A stretch of DNA of 64,000 nt from Echiichthys vipera (lineage: Eukaryota > Chordata > Actinopteri > Perciformes > Trachinidae). A model generated the notes under the pieces. The model was not told where the DNA came from, made no database searches, and worked only from the letters and a program-made list of their open reading frames with translations. Positions 26,717 to 37,066 of this stretch are shown piece after piece; within the stretch, counting starts at the first letter, position 1, and the number at the start of each line of letters is the position of its first letter. Both the position numbers and the translations under genes were made by a program. Location: the NCBI GenBank assembly GCA_963691815.1, contig OY829662.1, forward strand, positions 15,628,411 to 15,692,410. The letters are read 5' to 3'.

Positions 26717-28383
26717 ATGCTTTAACGTTAACTTTACGTCAAATGGTGGCACTAAAATATAAATTTTATGTTTTGGCGTGTAACTTTTGAACAGTAAGTC
26801 TCAACAATATACCTGGATTCTGTGATCCAGCCACGGCCATTTGCATCTGGATCAATTTCTACTACTTTGAGTTGTCCAAATCTGTGTTTTTGCTATTTTT
26901 CCAATTACTTTTGAGCAATAACCAAAGCATCACCAAATTTTGTACAGAAAATCTCTGGACAAAGCTGGAAAAAGATTTATTTTTTTTTCGTTTTCAGATT
27001 CAGACGTGTAGATATTATGTGTGGCCATGACAAATCTGTAGCCATTTGGCCAATATATAGTGCTGTAGCAGTGTCATCTCACAATAAAGGAAAGAATGAA
27101 TGTCTGTGTACATATGTACAATACCGGGAGCCAAGCAATCGGCCAATTTTAAACAGGCGATGCAGACTGTAAGTCAGCCAAAACAGATTTTATATTGTGT
27201 TCCAAAGTAAAGAAAATCATTGTTAACAATGGATTGTTTAGAATTAATCTGGTTCATTTGTGTCAGTAATGAATAGAAGCAGCAACACAACAATCCTGAT
27301 GAACAGACAAGAGGGTTGTGATAGAAAAGTTTGTGTTGGCTCTGATTTGTGTTTCCGTTACCACTTATAGCACGCTGTGCCGCACCAAGTCGGCTACTTT
27401 CATGGATCTCTGTGGTTTGATTTTTAGTTTTCCTTGTGCGTCTCTATTGGAACCTTCACATATCTGCTTTATTTTACTGTTCATGTTCACTTCACCCAAC
27501 ATATCCTGAATTTGCTGCTTCATAATGAAAGCTTTTCAATTATAAAACAACAGTGGATATTGATTATGAAGACCTAATGGAAAATGAAATGTGTTATCCA
27601 CCGTTTCGACTACTCAGGCTTGCCAGCTTCACAGCAGACATTGGGGCATAAGAACAGGAACATCTGTAGTAATATCCTACATATTTGTATTAATTTGAAT
27701 TTGTGAATTCAGGCACACTTTATGGAACTAAAAATATAAAAATACAAAGTCAGCCAAATTACACAGCAATCGTATAGAACTGTTAAACCAATAGCCAAGC
27801 CAGACCATGTGTATGGGAAAACAGCAGGGTAGTGATGCAGAGCTGTGTTTGCCTGGGAACCCTGAAACAAGACCAGCATTCTCACAGAGGTACTGTATAT
27901 CTCTTACACAAAGTTCACTGAAAGTCATTCAAACAAACAAGTAGTTTCACAGCACATCATAAACTTGATATTTTAATAGAGGGAAACAAGAAATCATTGA
28001 TACATTTAGAGACCGTAAGAGGCGCCGACGGTGACGCAAAACAGTGAAAGAAGGTACAATGAAAGAGACACAAGAGACGTTAGAATGTAGGGGGCGTTAA
28101 TCATTCACACTACAGAGGGAAGGAGTAGTGATGCAACAGAGTTGAAAGAGCAAAGACTAGAGAGAAGAGGGAAGAAAATATATGTTTGCGAGTAGAGTCA
28201 CCTACAGTAAACAGTGTTGCATGTCACTGACACCTACACACAGAGGACGCAGTGGTGGTTACAGCTTTTGTCATGTCAATAGAGCAGAGGCTGAGCACAG
28301 TGGCTTACAGCGATGAGTCAGCCAGTGCCAGGTGTCTTTTTGACATGGGCACCACTCCCCTAAATCACTGGTTAGAGAGGAGA

Positions 28384-28451
<68 letters not shown>
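28384..28451. repeat. (CG)n/(GA)n microsatellite
   Basis: A short GCGCGCG run followed by about 60 bases of GA. Confidence 0.97.
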
Positions 28452-28454
<3 letters not shown>

Positions 28455-30159
28455 CCACCAACACCCTTCCAATTAAAACTTCTAATTAATCAGAGCTATT
28501 TAAAAAAGCCCATTCATCCCTGAAAGCAGGAAGCAGGCAGACGAGAAAAGATAAACTGCACATCTTTGCCCCGATTTACCTCTGCCCCTTGGCAGTGCTG
28601 CTTTCTTTCCACATGTAGCAATGGCAAGCATCTGTCACAATTATAAAATACAGAACTGCATTTTCTTTGTCATATATCTCTTTTTATTTATTTCCCTTTA
28701 AATGCATTATCAACTGGTGTTTTGTGACACAAGTAACTATTCTACACACACCTTTCACATTAAGATCACAATGCATGTAAGGTAAGTTTTGTATCTATTT
28801 TCCCTGACATATAGCAACAAACAGGTAGTTTATGATTGAATGTCAGCACTTTGACACGAAATTACTTAATATATACTGGTCGCTAGATCAAGATCAGTAT
28901 CATTTTTATTACTTATTTTATAGATGAAGCAATTGGATTTATTGGCCGTTCATCGATATCGCCCAATACTGGCCGTATTTACTGCCATCGGACTATAGGC
29001 AAATAAGTAGACATTCGCAGAGGCAGTAGCTAATATTTATCTGTTGTGTTGCATCAATTTTACGCTGGCTAAATATTGAGTTGGATTTTTGGCAGTAGGA
29101 CTTAAGCAACAGTCGCTAGCATACGCTGCTACTGCAGCTGCTGGTTCGGAAAAGAAGCCACTGACTGGACACAACTGTTTAACACTGAAAGAAGACTATA
29201 TAAAAATTGCTTCAAAAATTTGCATGGTTAAATTGCTGCTCATTCAAATATACTGTAATGAAAGGCTGAATGACTTTAACAGATCAGTTGGGGTTTTTTT
29301 AACTGGAGATTTTTTTGTTTCCCCTGGCACAAAGGTTGAATAAATAACAAAATTAACAGAAAAACTAGACACCACAGTTCAATGGGATCCAACCAACGAT
29401 ATCGCCAATCCGGGCCCCTTCCAACCGTAGCTTTGGAGGGGGCACCAGATCACACATTTTTGTCTTCTAAATTGGGATGTTCAAGTTATAAAAATAAAAA
29501 AAAAGACAGGAAAGGTAAAATATCCATAACCAGCAACAACAAGTAAAGCAACAAGGGAAAAGAGATCACATGAGATGCGTTGACCCCATCATGCAAGATC
29601 TTGTATCTCTGTCAGAATTTCCCAGAGCGCACAAAAGCATTTCATCAAAGCTGAAACTTTGTGGAATACAGAGGAGAGGAACATGATTTGGCAGGCTGCA
29701 TTTTCTCTCTGTGAAAAGAGCTCATTAGCTTCTCTTGCCCTCAATTGAGCTTCCCAGGCAGATCTTCCTCTCATGCTGAATACAAATCCACCTCCTTCAC
29801 CAGGATTGGGACACCCAAATGCTACACAATATAGACATAACCCTGACCATCTCAAACCTAAATCAAATATAGCCACTGAATTACTTGAACTTGTGGGGGA
29901 CACTGCAGGGCCTGGAGGAATTCTACCTGAGGGGATCAACTCAGGACAGGCACACTAAACTAAATGAAAATGTTTCCTCCCTTAATCTTGGGCTACAAAG
30001 CTGGTTATCAAAAAATATATTCCAATGAATGCATGTACAAAACTTGTACAATACCCCAAGGGTTAGAAACTCCTGCTGCTTCAAACTGTGATTTAGTCTG
30101 CTTTACAAAGTGCAGGAGGCAAGCTCAGATGGAGAAACAGTAAAGTTGTTTAGGCATGT

Positions 30160-30212
30160 CCCCCTATACGGTGTGTTTTACTGTGTTGCAGTAAAACACT
30201 CCGTATAGGGGG
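30160..30212. repeat. Short strong hairpin, 24-bp stem, 5-nt loop
   Basis: The arms 30160-30183 and 30189-30212 are complementary except for one position. They begin CCCCCTATACGG and end CCGTATAGGGGG, and the loop is TGTTG. The stem has high GC at the base. It does not resemble a known tRNA or snRNA. A small fold-back element or a small-RNA precursor are both possible. Confidence 0.85.
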
Positions 30213-30364
30213 TCCACTCAATGTGCCCAGTCAGATTTCTACAAACTGTACTATACTATACTTTACTCTCTAGATTTAATTCATGATTATGTATGCTACA
30301 ACTATCTAAATTAAAGAACATACTCCAAAATAAAATAAACTGCATTCAATTTCAACGAAGGTTC

Positions 30365-30605
30365 CTCCCCAACCGGTCAAGACAGATGTCCGTCCTCCAC
30401 AGAGCTGGGTCTGTCTGTCGTTCCTGCCTGTTATAGGGAAGGTTTTCGTTGCCACCGTACTCTACGGGGGAATTGTGGGGTCTATGTTTATCATAAATAA
30501 GTCATAGAGTGTGGTCTTTACCTAGTTTGTAAAGTGTCCTGAGATAACTTTTGTTATGATTTGGCACTATAAATAAAATTGAATTGAATTGAATTGAATA
30601 TGCAA
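30365..30605 (+). repeat. Dispersed fish retroelement 3' tail with (TTGAA)n end
   Basis: Contains GTTTTCGTTGCCACCGTACT, GGGGAATTGTGGGGTCTATG, AAAGTGTCCTGAGATAACTT and GGCACTATAAATAAAATTG, followed by GAATT repeats. This is a well-known class of fish retroelement tail. The terminal pentamer repeat is typical of self-primed integration. A partner copy lies at 5226-5445. Confidence 0.65.
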
Positions 30606-31219
30606 AAAATATATTTGTGAACATCCAGCTGAGCATGCAACAGCAATGTGGTTCACAATATTGGAGGGAATTATCATATTTGCATCATTATTGTCATTTT
30701 TTTGCCAGGATCTTCACCAAACAGAGATTTTTAAAAGGTCAGATACATTTGCCAATAGGATTATTTGATAGGTACTAATACCTTGTTTTTTCTCTTTATA
30801 AAAAAACTGGATACTTCAATTAAAAAATGACTAGGGACTTACTCGAGACTTGGACCAAATAACTTGAGTTACATTTCTGTACAATGTTGCAATTGTGTCA
30901 TCTGCAACTGAGGATTAGGTATCAAGTGGAACAACAACAACACCAAACCCCCTTATGTCCAAATCAACAGTAGCCTGAATTCTTTCTATAGAGGGCACTT
31001 TGCAGCCTGTGCATACAACTGATTATAAGTGTAGCTTCACTAGAATGAACCAGAATAAAGACAGAACATAAATAAACTGCTGCATACATTAAATAGCCTG
31101 ACAGTTCTTCTTACTGTACATTCAACATCACTTAAGAAGAAGACAATGTGAACATGTATAAACTCCAAAGCAGGAACCACATACACATTAAATACAGCAA
31201 AGAGAGTTTTTTTTAACTA

Positions 31220-31650
31220 CACGTGTTGAGATAAGTTGCTAGGCAACGCATTTATTTTTGCACTCACCTGTATGAATGGGCATGCTGTGAGTCTCGACTG
31301 GAGCACAATGAAGTCCTCCTCCCTCCATCATTCTCGGGACAAAGCGTGATTATAACCAGTCCACGCGGCCCCTCTGTCCGAATGACGGGTGAGTCACGTT
31401 AGCGCCAGTAGGTGCATTCAATTATCCGTTAGCACTGAGGTACAGTAATAGAAATTGTACCACACAACGTATGTGATTCTTAATGTGATTAGACACTGTT
31501 ACACTGTGCACTGTTACACTGTTGTCCAGTCCGTGAGCTGGACCACTGAACGCAACACGACGCAAAACAATTACTATGATTTCCGGAGGGAAAACAAGTG
31601 TTGCACAGGAGTTTGACCGACATTTAGCATGGCAGCTAAGTAAACATGAA
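31220..31650. promoter_or_regulatory. CpG-rich promoter-like cluster with E-box, X-box and ETS-like motif
   Basis: Within AT-rich surroundings this stretch is richer in CpG. It holds CACGTG (31220-31225), a palindromic RFX X-box GTTGCTAGGCAAC (31235-31247), TGAGTCA (about 31391) and TTTCCGG (about 31580). On the minus strand an open first-exon-like segment, MMEGGGLHCAPVETHSMPIH (31268-31331), ends at a strong gtgagt donor. No downstream exon was recognised on either strand. Confidence 0.35.
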
Positions 31651-31989
31651 AGTTGGCATATCATCAAGGAGAAACGTGCGTTTTAATGCTGTTGAACTCC
31701 TTTATCTCCGTGCATCGAGTCTATGCTTGGCCTGTATTGAATCTACTGTAGCTTTTGCCCGTCCCCTGTCACTCAGCTGTGGGACAAATAACGTCCCCTT
31801 CACAGAGGCTCCGCAGCTGCAGGATTGGCAAACTCCATTTCACCCAGTGCCAGCCTACAGTAGCTGCGCTGAACAACAGACAACCATTGCAACCCGCAAT
31901 GCCTGCAGCTATTGGCTGGTACAATGTAAACAGATCATGGCAGAAAGTCATTGTCAAATCCCTAAAACTTAAAAAAACTAAATATTAAG

Positions 31990-32130
31990 GCAGGGGCTGC
32001 TGAATGGTTAGAGCAGTCGCCCCATGTAAAGTGGCTGAAGGTAAAGAGGCTAAAGGTCCTGAAGGCAGAGACTGCGGGTTTGACTCCGACCTACGGCCCT
32101 TTGCTGTCTGTCCTTGGAAAACTGCCCGAA
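31990..32130 (+). mobile_element. Probable tRNA-derived SINE head fragment
   Basis: Contains an A-box-like TGAATGGTTAGAGCAG (from about 32001) and a good B-box GGGTTTGACTCC (32076-32087), followed by GACCTACGGCCCTTTGCTG as in fish SINEs. A small internal repeat (GGCTGAAGGT / GGCTAAAGGT) separates the boxes more widely than in a tRNA, so it is not a functional tRNA gene. Confidence 0.6.
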
Positions 32131-33859
32131 ATATAATATAATATTTTTATAAAAGTCAATTCAGACTGAATATATATATTTTTTATGGAAAAGCAATACT
32201 TCCATTCTGTACCCCTCAAAACGCCCCGTGGGTGTAATATTATTAGTATTATTATTATTATTATTATTATTTCAAATATAGCTTTTAATGAAGATTCTAC
32301 ATATTCAACCTTTAATATATGTGCATATACTGTACAAAACTAGCCTATAGCTTTTGTAGCTTTTTTGCTTATTTGTTTATAGTATGCCTATTTGTTATAG
32401 TATTCTAGTAGTATCCCTTTAATCTTTTTATGGTAATTTTTCTATTATACATGTAGGATATATTTTAACTGTTGCAGTAGCCTGCTTTGCTTCATAAAAT
32501 TGCTGTAGCATATATGTTTTCCATTTCTTCTTAACACTTTTTATTTTCTGCACCAAAACACAGAGGCAAATACCATGTGTGCCAATAAACACAATTCCCA
32601 TGATTAGCCTAAAAGCAAAATTATAGATTTTTTAAATAGAGAAATACTTCAACCCTGTTTTTTTTTATATAATGACAATAACAATGAAAACCAGACCAAA
32701 TTGAAAATTAGCTTAATTGTGCTTTTAAACTTGTTTGTCCCCTCTAGGGTACTTACTGTTGGTCCATTCAGTTTAGAAATAGGACTAAGTACAAATGTTT
32801 CAGTCTTCATTCAAATGTCTTGGCTGCGAAATTGCCTCCCTCAGTTAATCACTCCTATTCGCATGAAAAATCTTATTACACACTTATCCATTAAGGCCTT
32901 GGCAATTTGAGTGAGGAGCAATTAAACTGAATCGCCCCCATTACATAAATATGTGAAATGGGACGACCACTTTTCTATGTCCTTCAACTCAGTGGAGAAT
33001 AATAGTAAACCATACGACTGTGTGTACAACTGGAAAGCTTCTTGATTCTGAAAAGATACTCAACTCAATTTTAAGGAATTATACAGTAGCAGCACTGAGT
33101 TCAAGGTCCTTCGTATTCTAATGACGAGTACCAAGTGCTCCAGGAGAAGACTTTAGGATCCAGTCTTATCAACTATGAATTCAATGTTACATTCTTTAGT
33201 GGTCCTATGTGAAAAGACAACAAACATCAACAAAGAGCAGCACATTATTGTTTTCTATCAAGCAAGTTAACAATATAATCTGCAGTTAAAGTGATTGTTT
33301 TAATGAGAATGTGATTGTCACTTAAAATCCAGCAGTTTCTATTCTCTTATTCAATGTTTGATTCCCTTGTTGTTGCAGGCAGAGAAAGAAGTCTCCCAGA
33401 TACTTGCCCTGACCTTAACCACATTTAACCCCAACCCTATCCCAACCACCTCTGACTTTACTCTAAACATAAAGGGCATTATCTCAAAGTTATACAACCT
33501 TTTAGGCTGAGGGATCCTCTGAGTCTTCTCTCCTAAAACGGAAGCAGCACAGAGGCAAACTTTTAATGCGCAGCTCAGGTTGCTGCAATATAATTGGCTG
33601 ATGAGGACATACATGACACCAGAAATTCTAAACTAAAGTATAATAGCGCTATCCCACACCTGTGTATTAGTGGGAATGTGATAAAGTGGAAGAATTCTTA
33701 AGGGAACTTAAACAAGAATATACTGGGCTTACATTTAGCATTTTACCCAAAGTTTTTCATTCCTACACCCTGATAAACATCATATATTACATAAGTGCAT
33801 ACTGAACACCTATGGATGGTTTATGAGACAATGGGCCCCTGATGCACAGAACAAATTCA
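32131..33859. other. Gene-free stretch
   Basis: AT-rich, with an ATT microsatellite. The block at about 32860-32960 has an enhancer-like composition (AGCAATTAAACTGAATCG). No exon was recognised. Confidence 0.5.
32236..32271. repeat. (ATT)n microsatellite
   Basis: About 36 bases of ATT repeats with one variant. Confidence 0.93.
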
Positions 33860-34190
33860 AAGAGTCTACTAATTTTGATGGTTTTCTTTGTGGTCATTTT
33901 GTTTCTCTGCATGGTCATTTTACATCCAGTTTATTTATATTGTATTTCTTTGTAATTGTTTTGAATTTCTGTGATCATCTATTTTTAGTCATTTTGCATC
34001 TTTTTGTGCTGGTTTTTTATCTATTTTTAATCATTTTGTGTGTCTTTGATGTGATTTTGTGTCTATTTTCAGTCATTTAGCATCTCTACGTGTGCGTTTT
34101 GCATCCCTATAGTAAGTTTTTGTCTCTTTGTAGTCATTTTGTGTATACTTGTGGTCATTTCACGTCTCTTTGTGATGATTTTTTTTTTTT
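33860..34190 (+). repeat. Degenerate minisatellite, unit about 21 bp
   Basis: Many diverged copies of a unit like TGGTCATTTTGTGTCTCTTTG run through this stretch. It ends just before the CACTG transposon, in TGGGCCCCTGGGGCTGTACC. It has no coding meaning although one frame stays open for 85 codons. Confidence 0.6.
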
Positions 34191-34253
34191 ACAGCAACAT
34201 TTTATGGGCCCCTGGGGCTGTACCTACACTGTAAACAATTGTCTTGTAAATTA

Positions 34254-34510
34254 ACAGTAAAATACTGGCAGCAGGGTTGCCAGCATTCTACTGTTAATTT
34301 TACAGTTCACCTACTGTTATCTACTTTACAGTATGTTACTGTGATAAAAACCACATACTGAATTACAGTACAATCCTGTATCTCCTTGATTTCACAGTAA
34401 AATACTGGCAGCAGGGTTGCCAGCATTCTACTGTTTATTTTACAGTTCCCTTGCTGTTATCTACTTCACGGTGTGTTACTGTGATAAAACCACATACTGA
34501 ATTACAGTAG
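34254..34510. repeat. Subterminal tandem duplication inside the CACTG transposon
   Basis: Two copies of a unit of about 140 bp begin at 34254 and 34394. Both start ACAGTAAAATACTGGCAGCA and contain GGGTTGCCAGCATTCTACTG and CACATACTGAATTACAGTA. The units diverge by a few percent, so the duplication is fairly young. Confidence 0.8.
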
Positions 34511-35285
34511 ACTTAAACAGTATAGTGCTGAATGAATTCACAGTATACAGTACTAGTGCAAGGTAGTTGCAATATTTTTGTTTTTCATTAATTGCATTTA
34601 ACCATAATCCCATATATAATACAATGCAGTCATTTTTGTAGATAGAGCATATTATTGTCTGAAAGCCACTTGCTATGAATTAAGCGCTGTCTTCACTGTA
34701 ACCTCGTTTAGCAATTTTAATATACCGTATACTGAATGAGTTAGTTAATTATAATACAGCCATTTAAAATGTGTAAAAGAAGAGACTTACAAAATATCAA
34801 TTATATAACCTTTATTTAAAAATGATCACCAATTGCAATACCTAACAGGTTAACAATTGAATAAAACAAATTCAACTGTTTTAGTGTATTTGATTTGCTT
34901 AGTTTTGTAGGCAAGAGATACTATGTACAATGGAGCTTAACCTGCTTGTGGCGCTTAAGGCCCTGAATAGATACAAAATTATCTGCAATGGAACACTGAT
35001 TTTCAGTTAAGTTATTTAAAGTGCTTGCATTGAAACTCTGAGTTGTGCTAAAACTAACACAATAATAAAATATAGAATAAAAATAAATATCAAATAACAA
35101 TAATAATAATCCCTGCTTGTTAACTGTAGCTACACACACGTTTTTCTGCAGCGTTCAACAATATAAATATCTACGTTTTTTAAGTGCAATATAACATATT
35201 TAGTCAGTGGAACGAGAACACATACATAACTGTAAACAAAAAAATGGGTAAAAACAGTGACTGCGACAATGACTCACTCACCAAC

Positions 35286-36028
35286 CTATACAAAATTCCA
35301 CTTGAAGTCCATCAGATTCTTCAGAAGTGTGGACACATGGGGTTTGACTGTGACCGACTTCTTCTGGACAACTTTTCCTGTTTTCTTGGAGATAATCTTT
35401 CCCCAGCTGGACTTGGACTCTCTCTGGGTTGATCCCGATGAAGCGCCTGAAAACACAGCAGTCTGAGATTAGAGGGATAGCAATAATGTCTGCTACTATA
35501 TAAAGAGGACTGGGTGATATGGACAAAATCAAATCAAAATACCTTTGACCAAAGACAACCCGAAAAGAGTGCTCACTCACAATTTCATGTCAGAATGACT
35601 GCTTTGAAAAAGGACCGTTAGGTAACACAAGCCTTACCTTTGAATTAACTCAAGACTCCTCTTGGTACTGCAGGTTGAAGATATAGTACAGGGAAATCAG
35701 AGCAGCAAGACCTGTCACAAAGGTGGGCTGGATGCCCTAACACAACCTTCAAGGCTGATCATCCAGTGTCCAATATTCACACGCTCTGTTCCACCTGAAA
35801 CGTCAAATAGGAGTAATATCAGAATTGATTGAAAATCCTGGATAAATGTCTCTACTTGGAAGAACATTCATGCTTTGTTGTGATACAGAGAACTCACTTA
35901 TCAACGTAAAGCTCATCTGATATGAAATAGACAGTATGTCCATTTACTGAATACATACAGAGGAGGATTAGACGAGGAGTTGCCGGTAAGGTGAGGGCCT
36001 TCTCGACGTCATCAACTGTGGCAGACAA
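35286..36028 (-). pseudogene. Decayed, intron-containing gene fragment carried by the transposon (multicopy fish family, SAMD3-like by memory)
   Basis: Three exon-like blocks with good splice sites. At 35898-36028 (acceptor cacag, donor gtgagt) it reads LSATVDDVEKALTLPATPRL. At 35638-35794 (acceptor tttcag, donor gtaagg) it contains IQPTFVTGLAALISLYYIFN. At 35286-35446 (acceptor gttttcag) it contains RFIGINPE in one frame and SKKTGKVVQKKSVTVKPHVS ... LMDFKWNFV stop in the next. The frame must shift within the second and third blocks, so the copy is broken. The segment order resembles the C-terminus of a repeated fish protein family I recall as SAMD3-like. This name is unverified. Confidence 0.5.
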
Positions 36029-36725
36029 CTGTGAGAACAGGAGTTTTTTCACTCTTTTTTCAACTTCTGGTCTTATTTTTACTGACCTTTTTATTTTTGT
36101 AATTTAACTTTTTTATATGTCGAGTGTCCATGAGTCTGAGAAAGGATACTTTTAAATTGAATTAATTTGTATTACTAGCTTTATTTATATTATTATTTAT
36201 TCATTTAATTAAGAAAGAAGAGACACTTATGTCTGCAAGAAGGATGAGCGCATCTCTGGTATGGGAACATTTTGACAGTAAATCCAACAGTGATAAGAAA
36301 AAAATGCCAATACACACACACCAAAAAATGGTTAAGCTCATGTTTAAGTGTGATTCTTGGTAATGCAAATATGCACTGCGAACATTAAAAGAAAGAGCTA
36401 AGTAGTTCAAGCAGCCTCACTATGTCGTTAAGATTGGCTAACTCCCTCTGTAGGCTAATATCAGCACATGAAATCAAACAGGTTGTATACAGCTTGTCAT
36501 TGGTCTCACTGAACAAATAAGAACAAAAATGAATAATGTAGATATCTGCCTGCCTGACAAAAAGAACTATAAAATAGCATGCTAAATGTTCCTGCTGTAG
36601 CTGTCCAGTTACCGCATGGCAAGTTAAGATGACCATATACTGATTAATCAAAGTTTAACTAAAATAAAATCATAGTATGATAGCAAGCAAACATCATCAA
36701 ACAAATAAAATATAGTTTAACTTAC

Positions 36726-36910
36726 CCTGTGATTTGCTCATGAAATGCAGGATTAAAATAGATGTTCCAAGAAAGGAAAGACCAGAGTTGGCTTGATGAC
36801 TCCAACTGTTCCCACGTGTTGTAGCATGTCTCCTCTAGAAATACAGTAGAGTTCTGTATTTGCGCGGCCTCTCTGCTGTTGATTCTAACATCACTCCCAG
36901 AATGCAATGC
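36726..36910 (-). other. Possible 5' exon and promoter of the transposon-borne pseudogene
   Basis: On the minus strand this stretch ends in a good donor (ACAGG|gtaag at 36721-36726). It is open for about 60 codons but has no recognisable domain. Its position upstream of the three pseudo-exons fits a first exon. It could equally be chance. Confidence 0.25.
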
Positions 36911-37066
36911 TATTTACGGTTTATTACAGTATTTTATGGGAAACGGCAAGCTACCTACCAATATTGCCCAGAATGCATTGTTTTCTACAGTATAATACCT
37001 TTTTAATGGGAAACAGTATGTTACTGTCGTAATTTGGCTGTTTTCTTACAGCAATTCGTTACAGTG

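Larger units (their letters stand above)
26717..31219. other. Gene-free stretch
   Basis: Contains one microsatellite, the hairpin at 30160-30212 and the retroelement tail at 30365-30605. The 116-codon minus-strand frame at 29589-29939 shows no recognised domain. Confidence 0.5.
34227..37066. mobile_element. CACTG-ended DNA transposon (2.84 kb) carrying pseudo-exons
   Basis: Begins CACTGTAA (34227) and ends TTACAGTG (37066). The inverted ends are alignable over about 27 bp with gaps and are flanked by TA on both sides. Subterminal regions are rich in ACAGTA/TACTGT words and include a tandem duplication of about 140 bp at the left end. The end sequence is compatible with the CACTA/EnSpm group, but the superfamily is uncertain. 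No transposase was recognised. The minus strand holds decayed exons of an unrelated-looking protein. Confidence 0.65.

Noticed and set aside
29589..29939. 116-codon minus-strand frame
   Set aside because: No recognised domain, no neighbouring exons, and a weak start context.
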